Shown piece after piece: positions 25,770 to 35,247 of a stretch of 64,000 bases of DNA. The notes under the pieces are model-generated. The model worked only from the letters and a program-made list of their open reading frames with translations. It was not told the origin of the DNA and ran no database searches. Source of the DNA: Streptomyces alfalfae. Lineage in GTDB: Bacteria > Actinomycetota > Actinomycetes > Streptomycetales > Streptomycetaceae. A program made the position numbers and the translations under genes. The stretch lies in contig NZ_QEXM01000043.1 of the NCBI RefSeq assembly GCF_004127445.1, forward strand, positions 124,001 to 188,000. The letters run 5' to 3'. The stretch's first letter is position 1. Each line of letters starts with the position of its first letter.

Positions 25770-26633
25770 CTACCGCTCCCGCTCCTCCCCTTCGGGCGCC
25801 GGCAGGATCTGCCGCAGATGCGGGTCGGGGTGGAAGCCCCTGCGCCACTCGCGGGGGTAGCCGACCGACGCCTCCACGTGGCGCACCCCGTCGTGCCAGG
25901 TGGTGCGGGGGATGTGCAGATGGCCGTAGACGACGGCCGCGGCGTCGTACTTCACGGGCCAGTCCGCGCTCAGTTCGGTGCCGCACCACAGGGCGAACTC
26001 GGGGTAGCGCAGGATGCGGGTGGGTTCGCGCACCAGCGGCCAGTGGTTGATGAGGATCGTCGGCAGTCCCGGCGTCCGCTCGGCGAGCCGCTCCTCGGTG
26101 AGCTTGACCCGCGCGCGGGACCAGTCGTCGCGGGAGGCGTGGGGATCGGGGTGCAGGAAGTACTCGTCGGTGCAGACGACGCCCGCCTCGTGGGCCGCCG
26201 CGAGGGCCGCCTCCTTGGTGGTGGTGCCCTGGGGGCGGAAGGAGTAGTCGTAGAGCAGGAACAGCGGCGCGACGGTGACGGGGCCGCCCGCGCCGCGCCA
26301 CACCGGGTAGGGGTCCTCGGGGGTCAGCACGCCCATGGACCGGCAGAGCGCGACGAGGTGCTCGTACCGTGCCTCGCCGCGCAGTTGGACCGGGTCGTCC
26401 TTGGGGGTCCACAGCTCGTGGTTGCCGGGCGCCCACACCACCTTGGCGAACCGCCCGGCGAGCGTGCGCAGCGCCCACTCGATGTCGGCCATGCGCTCGG
26501 CGACGTCTCCGGCGACGATCAGCCAGTCCTGGTCGGTCGTCGGCCGGATCGTCTCGACGTACTTCCTGTTCTCCGCGTAGGCCACGTGCAGGTCGCTGAC
26601 CGCCAACAGCTTCGGAGTGCTCTCGGATGCCAT
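25770..26633 (-). CDS. Metallophosphoesterase (calcineurin-like)
   Basis: A 287-aa calcineurin-like phosphoesterase with all five family motifs: SDLHV, AGDVAE, PGNHE, INHWP and YGHLHIP. These residues bind a two-metal centre that cleaves phosphoesters. ATG 26633 is chosen over the adjacent GTG codon; neither has a clear ribosome site. Relatives in Streptomyces are often found near phosphopantetheinyl transferase genes, but none is present here. It lies upstream of the right arm of the peptide locus on the same strand with a gap of about 180 nt, so it is probably a separate unit. The substrate is not evident. Confidence 0.88.
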   Translation of the reverse strand: MASESTPKLLAVSDLHVAYAENRKYVETIRPTTDQDWLIVAGDVAERMADIEWALRTLAGRFAKVVWAPGNHELWTPKDDPVQLRGEARYEHLVALCRSMGVLTPEDPYPVWRGAGGPVTVAPLFLLYDYSFRPQGTTTKEAALAAAHEAGVVCTDEYFLHPDPHASRDDWSRARVKLTEERLAERTPGLPTILINHWPLVREPTRILRYPEFALWCGTELSADWPVKYDAAAVVYGHLHIPRTTWHDGVRHVEASVGYPREWRRGFHPDPHLRQILPAPEGEERER

Positions 26634-26662
26634 CACCGTGTGAGGCTAACCGAGTCACCGCC

Positions 26663-28309
26663 TCAGTGGTGATCACCCTCCCCCCGGTGGATCGCCAGGT
26701 ACTCCCGCGGGGTGGCCTTGGGCACCTGCGCCTTGGGCCCGTACATGGCGCGGGAGAGGCGGGAGCGCAACCGCAGGGAACGGGGGACCTTGCGGACCAC
26801 TCCGTTGTCGTCGACCAGCGGGCCGATCTCCAGGGGCCGCTGCTGTTCGTGCGCGGTCAGCCGGTACAGCTCGCCCTGCGGCAGCGGCTCGTGCACCTCC
26901 ACGTACTCGCCGTGCGGCAGCCGCTTGACGGTGCCGCTCTCGCGGCCGTGCAGCACCTTGTCGCGGTCCCTGTGCTGGAGGCCCAGGCAGACGCGGTGGG
27001 TGACGAGGTAGGCGACGACGGGGACGACGAAGAAGCCGATCCGCACGAACCAGGTGATGACGTTGATGGAGAGGTGGAAGTGCGTGGCCCACAGGTCGTT
27101 GCCGCCGCCGATCATCAGCACGCCGAACAGGGACAGCCAGGCGACGCCGAGCCCGGTGCGCACGGGGGCGTTGCGCGGCCGGTCGAGGATGTGGTGTTCC
27201 CGTTTGTCGCCCTTCACCCAAGCCTCGATGAACGGGTAGGCGCCGATCGCGGCGAGGATCAGCGGGAAGAGCGCGAAGGGGATGAACACGCCCGGTTCGA
27301 GGGTGTGCCCCCAGGCGTTGATCTCCCAGCCGGGCATCACGCGGATCAGCCCCTCGGAGAAGCCGAGGTACCAGTCGGGCTGGGCGCCGGTCGAGACGTG
27401 GTCCGGGCGGTAGGGGCCGATCGCCCAGACCGGGTTGATGGAGGCGACCGCGCCCATGACGGCGAGCACACCGAAGACCAGGAAGAAGAAGCCGCCGGCC
27501 TTGGCGATGTAGACGGGCAGGAACGGCGCTCCCACCACGTTCTTCTCGGTCTTGCCGGGTCCGGCGAACTGGGTGTGCTTGTGGTGGAAGACCAGGATCA
27601 GGTGGGCGACGACGAGCCCCAGCATGATGCCGGGCAGCAGCAGGATGTGGATCGGGTAGAGCCGCGCGATGATGTCGGTGCCCGGGAACTCCCCGCCGAA
27701 GAGGAAGAACGAGAGGTACGTGCCCACGACGGGGAGGGAGAGGATGGCGCCCTGCGCGAAGCGGAGGCCGGTGCCGGACAGCATGTCGTCGGGCAGAGAG
27801 TAGCCGGTCAGGCCGGTGATGATGCCGAGGAACAGCAGCGTCCAGCCGAACAGCCAGTTGACCTCGCGGGGCTTGCGGAACGCGCCGGTGAAGAACACCC
27901 GCATCATGTGCGCGAGCATGGCGGCGACGAAGACGAGCGCCGCCCAGTGGTGGATCTGCCGGATCAGCAGACCGCCGCGCACCTCCGTGCTGATGTCGAC
28001 CGTGGACTCGTACGCCCGGGAGACCTGGAGGCCCTTGAGCGGCACGTAGGGGCCGTCGTAGGTGACCTCGGCCATGCTGGGCTCGAAGAAGAGGGTCAGA
28101 TAGGCGCCGGTGAGGATCAGGATCAGGAAGCTGTAGAGGCAGATCTCGCCGAACATGAACGACCAGTGGTCGGGGAAGATCTTGCGCATCTGGGTCTTGG
28201 CGAGGGTGTGGATGCCGAGCCGTCCGTCCGCCCAGTCCGCGACGCGCTCCCCCCGGCCCGGTGGGACGGGCCGTCCACGTGATCCGGCTCGCTCGATGCG
28301 TCCGCTCAT
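26663..28309 (-). CDS. qcrB: Cytochrome bc1 complex cytochrome b subunit (QcrB paralogue)
   Basis: A 548-aa actinobacterial-type cytochrome b. Heme-ligand histidines lie in the RQIHHWAALVFVAAMLAHMMR and PIHILLLPG...VAHLILVFHHKH regions. The quinol site motif is present as PDWYLGF (the actinobacterial form of PEWY). A long hydrophilic C-terminus follows, as in other actinobacteria. ATG 28309 has AAAGGGAG upstream. The usual partners qcrC and qcrA are absent on both sides, so this is a stand-alone extra copy; it may replace the main subunit under some condition. That role is inference. Confidence 0.92.
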   Translation of the reverse strand: MSGRIERAGSRGRPVPPGRGERVADWADGRLGIHTLAKTQMRKIFPDHWSFMFGEICLYSFLILILTGAYLTLFFEPSMAEVTYDGPYVPLKGLQVSRAYESTVDISTEVRGGLLIRQIHHWAALVFVAAMLAHMMRVFFTGAFRKPREVNWLFGWTLLFLGIITGLTGYSLPDDMLSGTGLRFAQGAILSLPVVGTYLSFFLFGGEFPGTDIIARLYPIHILLLPGIMLGLVVAHLILVFHHKHTQFAGPGKTEKNVVGAPFLPVYIAKAGGFFFLVFGVLAVMGAVASINPVWAIGPYRPDHVSTGAQPDWYLGFSEGLIRVMPGWEINAWGHTLEPGVFIPFALFPLILAAIGAYPFIEAWVKGDKREHHILDRPRNAPVRTGLGVAWLSLFGVLMIGGGNDLWATHFHLSINVITWFVRIGFFVVPVVAYLVTHRVCLGLQHRDRDKVLHGRESGTVKRLPHGEYVEVHEPLPQGELYRLTAHEQQRPLEIGPLVDDNGVVRKVPRSLRLRSRLSRAMYGPKAQVPKATPREYLAIHRGEGDHH

Positions 28310-28402
28310 GCGACTCCCTTTCAGGCGGCTACCAGCGCAGGTCGCATGTATGACGGTTCCAACGGGTCCGGATGTGACATCGGGCGGACGGATCAGGCCA
28401 CT

Positions 28403-29044
28403 TCACCCACGGACGAAGCGCTCGCTCCGCTCCCCGCGGAGCCTGCCCGCCGGCACCTTCCGCCCGTACGCGACGAGCAGCAGGTCCTGCGCCGCGCCGC
28501 GCACCGGGGTGCCACCGCCGTGGGACCAGTCGAGGTCGTCGGCGCACAGCCGGACGCCGGTGAGGTCGACGCCGAAGAACTTCAGACTCCTGGTGTCGAC
28601 GGCCGCCAGGAGGACGCGTACGCGGTCGAGCGGGACGGCGCGCTCGACGCCGAGGGCGGCGGTGACGTCGAGGCCGTGCACCACGTCGTGGCCGAGGGCG
28701 GCGGTGTGGCCGCCGACCGGGGGCGTCCAGGGGTGGTGCGCGTTGTCCCTGAGCAGGGCGGTGAGTTCGGCGGTGGAGAACCTGGCGGCGTCCGCGCGGG
28801 CGCAGCGGTCGGTCATGCGGTGCAGGCTGCCACGGGCCTTGAGGAGTTCGGCGAGCGTCCTGGGCAGGGAGTGGCGGAAGCCGAGGGACATATGGGCGAC
28901 GACCTCGCGCACGCGCCAGCCCGCGCAGAGCGAGGGGGCGTCCCACTGCTCGGCCGTCAACTCGTCGAAGGTGTCGGCGAGTTCGCGGCGCTCGTCGGCG
29001 ATCGCGGCCCGGATGTCCGTCTCGTTCTGCGTCGTCTTCCCCAT
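28403..29044 (-). CDS. Mycothiol-dependent maleylpyruvate isomerase family protein
   Basis: A 213-aa DinB-like four-helix protein. The family pattern is visible as WDAPSLCAGWRVREVVAHMS near residues 40-60, with the later histidine-containing segment ALGHDVVHGLDV providing further metal ligands. Members use mycothiol, the actinobacterial thiol, for isomerisation or transfer reactions; many have no known substrate. ATG 29044 has GGAGG upstream. It is divergent from a LysR regulator 70 nt away, which is its probable regulator. Confidence 0.85.
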   Translation of the reverse strand: MGKTTQNETDIRAAIADERRELADTFDELTAEQWDAPSLCAGWRVREVVAHMSLGFRHSLPRTLAELLKARGSLHRMTDRCARADAARFSTAELTALLRDNAHHPWTPPVGGHTAALGHDVVHGLDVTAALGVERAVPLDRVRVLLAAVDTRSLKFFGVDLTGVRLCADDLDWSHGGGTPVRGAAQDLLLVAYGRKVPAGRLRGERSERFVRG

Positions 29045-29114
29045 GCCTCCAGGGTGATCAAGGCGCTGCCACAAGTCCAAGAGCGGGTCCTTCTCGCCAC
29101 TAGCATCGCCGGTT

Positions 29115-30026
29115 ATGGAACTCCGGCAGTTGCGGTACTTCGTCGCCGTGGTCGAGGAGGCCGGCTTCACGCGGGCCGCCGCCCGGCTGCATCTGGCGCA
29201 GCCCGGCGTGAGCGCGCAGGTGCGGCAGCTCGAACGCGAACTGGGGCACCGCCTCCTGGACCGCTCGCGCGGGGCGGTGACCCTCACGGAGGTGGGCCGC
29301 GCCGTGCTGCCCTACGCGCGGGCCGCGCTCGCGGCGGCCGAGGGCGCGCGGCGGACGGCGGAGGAATTCACGGGGCTGCTGCGCGGGCAGGTCACGCTCG
29401 GCCTGGTGTCGGGGGCGGCCACCGAGGAGTTCGACGTGGTGTCCGTCGTCGCCGACTTCCACGACGAGCACCCCCGGGTGGAGATCTCCCTGACCGAGGA
29501 CACCTCCGACCGGATGCTCGCGGCGCTGCGGCGCGGCGAGCTCGACATCGCGCTGCTCGGCCTGGCGTCGGACGAGGTGCCGGCGGGCGTGAGCCTGGCC
29601 GTCGTGGTGGACGAGCCGCTGGTGGCCGCCGTGGCCCCCGGTGATCCGCTGCTCCGTCCCGAGGGCCGCGTCCATGTGCCCCTGGCCGAGCTCGCGGAGC
29701 GTCCGCTGATCAGCCTGCCGCGCGGCACGGGGCTGCGCGGGGTGCTCGAACGGGCCTGCGCGGAGGCGGGCTTCAGGCCGCGCGTCGCCTTCGAGGCGGC
29801 GGCGCCCGCGCTCCTGACCCGGCTCGCCGTGCGCGGTCTCGGCGTGGCCGTGCTGCCCGCCCTGCCCGACGAGGTGGCCGCCTCGCTCGGCCTGCGGACC
29901 CTGGTGATCACCGACCCCCGGCCGCGCGGCCGGATCGCCCTCGCGTGGCGCGCGGACGGGCCCGCGGGACCGGCGGCCCGGGTGCTGCTGGGCCGGTTGC
30001 GCGCGGCGTTCACGGGGCCGGCGTGA
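29115..30026 (+). CDS. LysR-family transcriptional regulator
   Basis: A 303-aa LysR protein. The N-terminal winged helix-turn-helix is unmistakable (MELRQLRYFVAVVEEAGFTRAA, AQPGVSAQVRQLERELGHRLLDR, read in parts). Residues about 90-300 are the periplasmic-binding-protein-like effector domain (GELDIALLGL). It is divergent from the mycothiol-dependent enzyme gene and most likely controls it. Its 3' end overlaps the convergent GAF/PucR-type gene by 17 nt. Confidence 0.93.
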   Translation: MELRQLRYFVAVVEEAGFTRAAARLHLAQPGVSAQVRQLERELGHRLLDRSRGAVTLTEVGRAVLPYARAALAAAEGARRTAEEFTGLLRGQVTLGLVSGAATEEFDVVSVVADFHDEHPRVEISLTEDTSDRMLAALRRGELDIALLGLASDEVPAGVSLAVVVDEPLVAAVAPGDPLLRPEGRVHVPLAELAERPLISLPRGTGLRGVLERACAEAGFRPRVAFEAAAPALLTRLAVRGLGVAVLPALPDEVAASLGLRTLVITDPRPRGRIALAWRADGPAGPAARVLLGRLRAAFTGPA

Positions 30027-31911
30027 GCCGGTGCAGCCGGAGGGCGAGCTGGAGCTCCAGGGTGCGGGCCGGGCTGTTCCAGTCGTCGCCGAGGAGCCGC
30101 GCCACCCGCTCCAGGCGTTGCACGACGGTGTTGACGTGGACGTGGAGGGCGGTCTTGGCACGGGTGAGGCTGCGGTCCGCGGCGAAGTACGCCTCCAGGG
30201 TGCGCGTCAGTTCCGTACCGCGTTCGGCGTCGTAGTCGAGGACGGGGCCGAGCGTCGTGCGGACGTAGCCGCCGAGGTCGGCGCTCTCGCCGATGAGCAG
30301 CCCGACGAAGCCGAGGTCGGCGAGGGCCGCGCCGTGCCCGGTGTGGCCGAGGGCGCGCAGCGCGGAGAGGCAGCGCAGGGCCTCCGCGTGGGCGGCGGGC
30401 AGCCCGGCGGGCTCGGCGGGGCCCGCCGAGCCGACCGTGACGGGGGCGCCGACGGCCTGCCCCAGCTCGGTGGCGAGCGCCCTGGCCCGGTCGCCCGGGC
30501 CCCCGGTGGGCGTCACGACGACCACGTGCTCGTGGTGGAGCCCGGCGAGGCCGCTGTGCGCGCGGGCGGTGCGGTGGGCGGCGGCGAGGAGCCGCTGCCG
30601 CGAGGCGCTCTCGGCGTGGGCGACGAACACCGCGTGCGGGGCGGTGAGTGCGACGCCGAGGCGGCGGGCGCGGCTCGCGAGGCTGACCGGGTCGCCGGTG
30701 GGTGAGAGCAGGTCGCCCAGGAGTTCGCCGCGCACCCGGTCCTCCGCCTCGGCCACGGAGCGGCGCAGGAGCAGGAGCAGCGCGGTGACGACGCTCGCCC
30801 GCTCGAAGAGCCGCCGGTCGGCGTCGGCGAGTTCGGCGCGGCCCGTCAGGGCGATGCTGCCGAGGAGTTCGGGCCCGGCGAGGACCGCGCAGACCCAGGT
30901 GCCGTCCTGCGGGACCGCGCGTCCGCTGGCCCGTGACGCGGCGACCGCGGCGGCGGGCGGGGGCAGCGGTCCGGCTCCGGTGCGGGCCAGTTCGGTGCCG
31001 TCCGCGTCGTGGATGAGGACGCCGCCGTCGAGGAGGGCGGCGATGCCGTCGGCCACGTCGTCCGCGTCGCCGCCGCGCAGCACGAGGTCGGTCAGCTGGT
31101 CGTGGGCCTGCTCGGCGCGGCGCATGGCCCGGCTGTGGGCGCGGATGGTCTCGGTGGCGGCGTTGAGGTCGACGAGCGCGGCCCTGGTCTCCTGGAGGAG
31201 GCGGGCCCCGTCGATGGCGATGGCGGCGTGGTCGGCGAGCGAGGAGAGCAGCACGATCTCCTCGGTGGCGAACTCGCGGGCGGCGCGGTCGGCGGCGTAG
31301 AGCACGCCGATCACGCGGGCGCCGAGCCGCAGCGGCACGCCGAGGATGGCCCGCAGCCCCTCCTGCGCGACGGCGCTGTCGATGGCGTCGGTGTGGTGGA
31401 AGCGGGGGTCCGCCTGGTAGTCGCCCGTGACGTAGGGGCGGGCGGTCTGGGCGACGAGGCCGCCGAGTCCCTCGCCCATGCCGAGCCTGAGCTGCTGGAA
31501 GGCGGCGGCCACGCTGCCGTCGGTGACCCGCATGTAGGTGTCGCCGGCCGCCTCGTCGTTCAGCGAGAGATACGTGACGTCCGTGCCGAGGAGCAGTTTG
31601 GCGCGGCGCACGATGGCGCGCAGGACGGCGTCGGGGTCGCGCAGCGCGGCCAGGTCGCTCGCGGTGTCGAACAGCGCGGTGAGTTCGGCCTCGCGGCGGC
31701 GGTGCGCGCCCAGGGTGCGGTGGATGCGCAGCGCCACGTCGGTGGCCTCGTCGAGTGCGGCGAGGTCCTCGGCGCCTGCGCCCGCCTCGCGGGCCCGTGC
31801 GGCGGGGCGGGCGAAGTCCTCGGCGCCCGCGCCCCGGTCGAGCAGGTCGAGCAGGCCGCGCAGCCCTGACCGGAGGTCGGTGTGGTCGGCGTCCTCGGTG
31901 GTGGGGAGCAT
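30010..31911 (-). CDS. GAF-domain regulator with PucR-type C-terminal HTH
   Basis: A 633-aa regulator. A GAF domain at residues about 85-240 contains LGTDVTYLSLND and GVPLRLGARVIGVLYAADR. The C-terminal HTH at about 570-625 is the PucR/CdaR type (LTRTLEAYFAADRSLTRAKTALHVHVNTVVQRLERV, read in parts). Such proteins usually activate a neighbouring catabolic or transport gene in response to a ligand bound by the GAF domain. The MHS-type transporter gene lies directly upstream on the same strand, with a terminator between. Target and ligand are unknown. Confidence 0.87.
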   Translation of the reverse strand: MLPTTEDADHTDLRSGLRGLLDLLDRGAGAEDFARPAARAREAGAGAEDLAALDEATDVALRIHRTLGAHRRREAELTALFDTASDLAALRDPDAVLRAIVRRAKLLLGTDVTYLSLNDEAAGDTYMRVTDGSVAAAFQQLRLGMGEGLGGLVAQTARPYVTGDYQADPRFHHTDAIDSAVAQEGLRAILGVPLRLGARVIGVLYAADRAAREFATEEIVLLSSLADHAAIAIDGARLLQETRAALVDLNAATETIRAHSRAMRRAEQAHDQLTDLVLRGGDADDVADGIAALLDGGVLIHDADGTELARTGAGPLPPPAAAVAASRASGRAVPQDGTWVCAVLAGPELLGSIALTGRAELADADRRLFERASVVTALLLLLRRSVAEAEDRVRGELLGDLLSPTGDPVSLASRARRLGVALTAPHAVFVAHAESASRQRLLAAAHRTARAHSGLAGLHHEHVVVVTPTGGPGDRARALATELGQAVGAPVTVGSAGPAEPAGLPAAHAEALRCLSALRALGHTGHGAALADLGFVGLLIGESADLGGYVRTTLGPVLDYDAERGTELTRTLEAYFAADRSLTRAKTALHVHVNTVVQRLERVARLLGDDWNSPARTLELQLALRLHRLTPAP

Positions 31912-31950
31912 GGGGCGATGGTCTCCCGGCGGGGTGGGCGCGGTCGATGG

Positions 31951-31980
31951 CCTGCCCCGAAAAGGCGGAGCGGGGGCAGG
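31951..31980 (-). terminator. Terminator downstream of the MHS transporter
   Basis: CCTGCCCC (31951-31958) pairs perfectly with GGGGCAGG (31973-31980). It lies 25 nt after the transporter stop on the minus strand and before the GAF/PucR gene. Confidence 0.7.
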
Positions 31981-32004
31981 CCGTGGCGGCGCCGGCGGGT
32001 GGGG

Positions 32005-33390
32005 TCAGCCGCCGAGCGGCACGGAGCCCTCGCGCCGCGGCGCGGGCAGCGGGGCCGGTCCTGCCGTCTCGTCCGCGGCGAGGTCGCGCCCCCTGGTCTC
32101 CCGGGCGAACTTCACGGTGACGGCGGTGACGAGGGCCGCGAAGGACATGTAGACGGCGACGGGCAGCGCGGAGTCGTGGTCCTTGAGCAGCTCCACGGCG
32201 ATGATCGGGGCCAGGGCGCCGCCGATGATGGAGGCGAGCTGGGAGCCCATCGAGGCGCCGGAGTAGCGGACCTTGGTGTCGAACAGCTCGGAGATGAACG
32301 CGGCCTGCGGCCCGTACATCGCGCCGTGGAAGAGCAGTCCGACGGTGACCGCGAGCGCGATGACGGGGAACGACTCGGTGTCGAGCAGCGCGAAGAAGGC
32401 GAAGGCCCACAGCGCCATCCCGACCGCCCCGATCAGGGTGACCGGCCGGCGGCCGAGCCGGTCGGAGAGGGCGCCCCACAGCGGGATGGTGACGAAGTGC
32501 ACCGCCGACCCGATGAGCACGGCGTTGAGCGCGTCGCTCTTGGGGAGCTCCAGGTGCACGGTGACGTAGACGAGGACGAAGGCCGTGAGGATGTAGTACG
32601 AGATGTTCTCGCCGAACCGGGTGCCGATGGCGGTGAGGACCTCGCGCCAGCTCTTGCGGAACACCTCGACCACCGGCGGCTTCTCCTGCGCCCCGGCCGC
32701 GGCGGCGGCCTCCGCCTCCCGCCGTGCCGCGAGGAAGACCGGCGACTCGGTGACGGAGATGCGGATCCACAGGCCGACCATCACCAGGACCCCGGAGAGC
32801 AGGAAGGGCACGCGCCAGCCCCAGGCGAGGAATGCCTCGTCGGACTGGACGGCGGCGAGCAGCGCGAGCACGCCGGTGGCGAGGAGGTTGCCGCCGGGCG
32901 CCCCGGCCTGCGGCCAGGAGGCCCAGAAGCCGCGGCGCGCGTCGCCGCCGTGCTCGGAGACCAGGAGCACCGCGCCGCCCCACTCGCCGCCGAGGGCGAA
33001 GCCTTGCACGAGGCGGAGCACGGTCAGCAGGACGGGGGCGCCGACGCCGATGCTCGCGTGGGTGGGGAGGAGTCCCATCGCGAAGGTGGCGCCGCCCATC
33101 ATCAGCAGGCTGATCACCAGGAGCTTCTTGCGTCCCACGCGGTCGCCGTAGTGCCCGAAGACGATGCCGCCGAGCGGCCGGGCCGCGAAGCCGACCGCGT
33201 AGGTGAGGAAGGAGAGCAGCGTGCCGACCAGGGGGTCGCTGGAGGGGAAGAAGAGGGTGTTGAAGACCAGTGCGGCGGCCGAGCCGTAGAGGAAGAAGTC
33301 GTACCACTCGATGGTGGTGCCGACGAGGCTGGCCGCCACGATGCGGCCGATGCCGGCGCGGGCCGGCGGAGCGGTTGCTTGGGAGGCCAT
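32005..33390 (-). CDS. MFS transporter, metabolite:H+ symporter (MHS) family
   Basis: A 461-aa 12-helix transporter of the MHS family (relatives: ShiA, KgtP, ProP). Diagnostic segments are GTTIEWYDFFLYG in helix 1, the loop FGHYGDRVGRKKLL, RLVQGFALGGEWGGA in helix 4 and a second GALSDRLGRRP loop. Members take up organic acids, aromatic acids or osmolytes; the substrate here is not determined. ATG 33390 was preferred to an upstream in-frame start because helix 1 follows directly and GGAAG precedes it. It is divergent from the cholesterol oxidase, with a 228-nt gap in which I recognise no clear promoter. Confidence 0.92.
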   Translation of the reverse strand: MASQATAPPARAGIGRIVAASLVGTTIEWYDFFLYGSAAALVFNTLFFPSSDPLVGTLLSFLTYAVGFAARPLGGIVFGHYGDRVGRKKLLVISLLMMGGATFAMGLLPTHASIGVGAPVLLTVLRLVQGFALGGEWGGAVLLVSEHGGDARRGFWASWPQAGAPGGNLLATGVLALLAAVQSDEAFLAWGWRVPFLLSGVLVMVGLWIRISVTESPVFLAARREAEAAAAAGAQEKPPVVEVFRKSWREVLTAIGTRFGENISYYILTAFVLVYVTVHLELPKSDALNAVLIGSAVHFVTIPLWGALSDRLGRRPVTLIGAVGMALWAFAFFALLDTESFPVIALAVTVGLLFHGAMYGPQAAFISELFDTKVRYSGASMGSQLASIIGGALAPIIAVELLKDHDSALPVAVYMSFAALVTAVTVKFARETRGRDLAADETAGPAPLPAPRREGSVPLGG

Positions 33391-33618
33391 GTGCACCACT
33401 TCCAGGAGTTCTGCGGGGACGCTTCCGTACCGGCACAAGGTAGGAAACCGCAGATCAGTGGCGTATATGGCGGAGCCCCATGGTTCCGGCGCCCCTGATG
33501 TGACCGGCCACCATGCGCGAGGTGGATTCGGACAGAAGTTACCTTTTGGTATGGCGTGACTTCCCGCACGGGCGGCAGTAGAACTCGTTGCGATTCAGCC
33601 ACGAGCAAGGAAGGGCAC

Positions 33619-35238
33619 ATGAACGAAAAAGCCAAGCACACGACCGCTTCTGGCAACTTATCGCGCAGAAGATTTCTTGCAGGAACAGGTTCTGTTCTCG
33701 GTGCCGTCGCGCTCTCCGCGCAGGCCTACCCGGCGCGCGCCCTCGACGCCGCCGCCCGCGTCCCCGCGCTGGTGATCGGCACCGGGTACGGCGGCTCCGT
33801 CGCCGCCCTGCGGCTCGCCGAGGCGGGCGTCGACGTGCACATGGTCGAGATGGGCATGGCCTGGGACACCCCCGGCCCCGACGGCAAGATCTTCGCCAAC
33901 ACCACCACCCCCGACGCGCGTTCCTACTGGCTGCGGACCAGGACCAAGCAGCCGCTGAGCAACTTCCTCGGCTTCCCGCTCGACAAGGACGTCCCCCGGC
34001 ACACCGGCATCCTGGACGCCGAGGAGTTCGGCGGCATCACCGTCTACCAGGGGCGGGGCGTGGGCGGCGGCTCACTGGTCAACGGCGGCATGGCCGTGAC
34101 GCCGAGGCGCGAGAACTTCGCCGCCGTGCTGCCGACGGTCGACGCGGGCGAGATGTACGGGACCTATTACCCGCGGGCCAACGCGGGCCTCGGGGCCGCC
34201 ACCGTCGACCCGGAATGGTTCGAGACGGCCGACTGCTACCAGTACGCCCGGGTCGGCCGCCGGCACGCCCGGCGCTCGGGCTTCCCCTTCGTCTTCGTGC
34301 CCGACGTCTACGACTGGGACTACATGAAGCGGGAGCAGGCGGGCACCGCCACCAGGTCGGCGCTCGCGGGAGAGATCCTCTACGGCAACAACCACGGCAA
34401 GAAGTCCCTTCAGCAGACCTACCTCGCCCGCGCGAAGGCGACGGGACGGGTCACCATCACCCCGCTGCACCGGGTCACCTCGGTGGCCCCGGCCGCGGGC
34501 GGCGGCTACACCGTCACCATGGACCGGCTCAGCACCAGTGGTGACACCGTCGCCACCAAGGAGCTGACGGCCGACAAGGTGTTCTTCGCGGCGGGCAGCG
34601 TCGGCACCAGCAAGCTCCTGGTGAAGCTGCGGGCGAACGGCGCGCTGTCACGGCTCGACGGCGAGGTGGGCGCGGGCTGGGGCGACAACGGCAACGTCAT
34701 GTGCGGGCGCGCCAACCACCTCTGGGACCCGACCGGCGCCCTCCAGTCGGCCATCCCCACCGCCGGCATCGACAACTGGGCCCAGGGCGGTGCGTTCGCC
34801 GAGGTGGCGCCGCTGCCCACCGGGATCGAGACGTACGCCTCGTTCTACCTGTCCATCACGAAGAACCCGCACCGCGCCCGGTTCACCTGGAACGCGGCGG
34901 CGGGCAGGGCGGAGCTGAACTGGCGGACCGCCTGGAAGCAGCCGTCGATCGACGCCGCCAAGACGATCTTCGACAAGATCAACGCCAAGGAGGGGACCAT
35001 CTACCGGACCGACCTCTTCGGCGCCTACAAGATCTGGGGCGACCACCTCACGTACCACCCGCTGGGCGGCGCGGTCCTCGGCAGGGCCACGGACAACTAC
35101 GGTCGCCTGAAGGGGTACACGGGTCTCTACGTCATCGACGGCGCGCTGATCCCGGGCAACACCAGCGTCAACCCGTTCGTCACCATCACCGCGCTCGCCG
35201 AACGCAACATCGAGAAGATCATCGACACCGACCTGTGA
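33619..35238 (+). CDS. choA: Cholesterol oxidase, class I, Tat-exported, TTA-containing
   Basis: A 539-aa secreted GMC-type flavoenzyme that oxidises cholesterol to cholest-4-en-3-one. The Tat signal contains SRRRFLAGTGSV and ends near PARA. The FAD loop GTGYGGSVAA, RGVGGGSLVNGG, the active-site histidine in TYHPLGG and asparagine in GNTSVNPFVT match Streptomyces ChoA. ATG 33619 has an AAGGAAGGG site. Codon 14 is TTA (33658-33660), rare in Streptomyces and read by bldA tRNA. The signal-peptide codons (AGA, TTT, CTT, GCA, GGA, ACA) are strikingly AT-rich against the rest. No choP-type P450 gene is adjacent. Confidence 0.95.
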   Translation: MNEKAKHTTASGNLSRRRFLAGTGSVLGAVALSAQAYPARALDAAARVPALVIGTGYGGSVAALRLAEAGVDVHMVEMGMAWDTPGPDGKIFANTTTPDARSYWLRTRTKQPLSNFLGFPLDKDVPRHTGILDAEEFGGITVYQGRGVGGGSLVNGGMAVTPRRENFAAVLPTVDAGEMYGTYYPRANAGLGAATVDPEWFETADCYQYARVGRRHARRSGFPFVFVPDVYDWDYMKREQAGTATRSALAGEILYGNNHGKKSLQQTYLARAKATGRVTITPLHRVTSVAPAAGGGYTVTMDRLSTSGDTVATKELTADKVFFAAGSVGTSKLLVKLRANGALSRLDGEVGAGWGDNGNVMCGRANHLWDPTGALQSAIPTAGIDNWAQGGAFAEVAPLPTGIETYASFYLSITKNPHRARFTWNAAAGRAELNWRTAWKQPSIDAAKTIFDKINAKEGTIYRTDLFGAYKIWGDHLTYHPLGGAVLGRATDNYGRLKGYTGLYVIDGALIPGNTSVNPFVTITALAERNIEKIIDTDL

Positions 35239-35247
35239 GACACCCCC

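Noticed and set aside
29312..33436. Very long minus-strand open frame (over 1300 codons)
   Set aside because: It crosses several real genes on both strands and reads as low-complexity Arg/Pro/Gly; the true genes are the LysR, GAF/PucR and MHS transporter.
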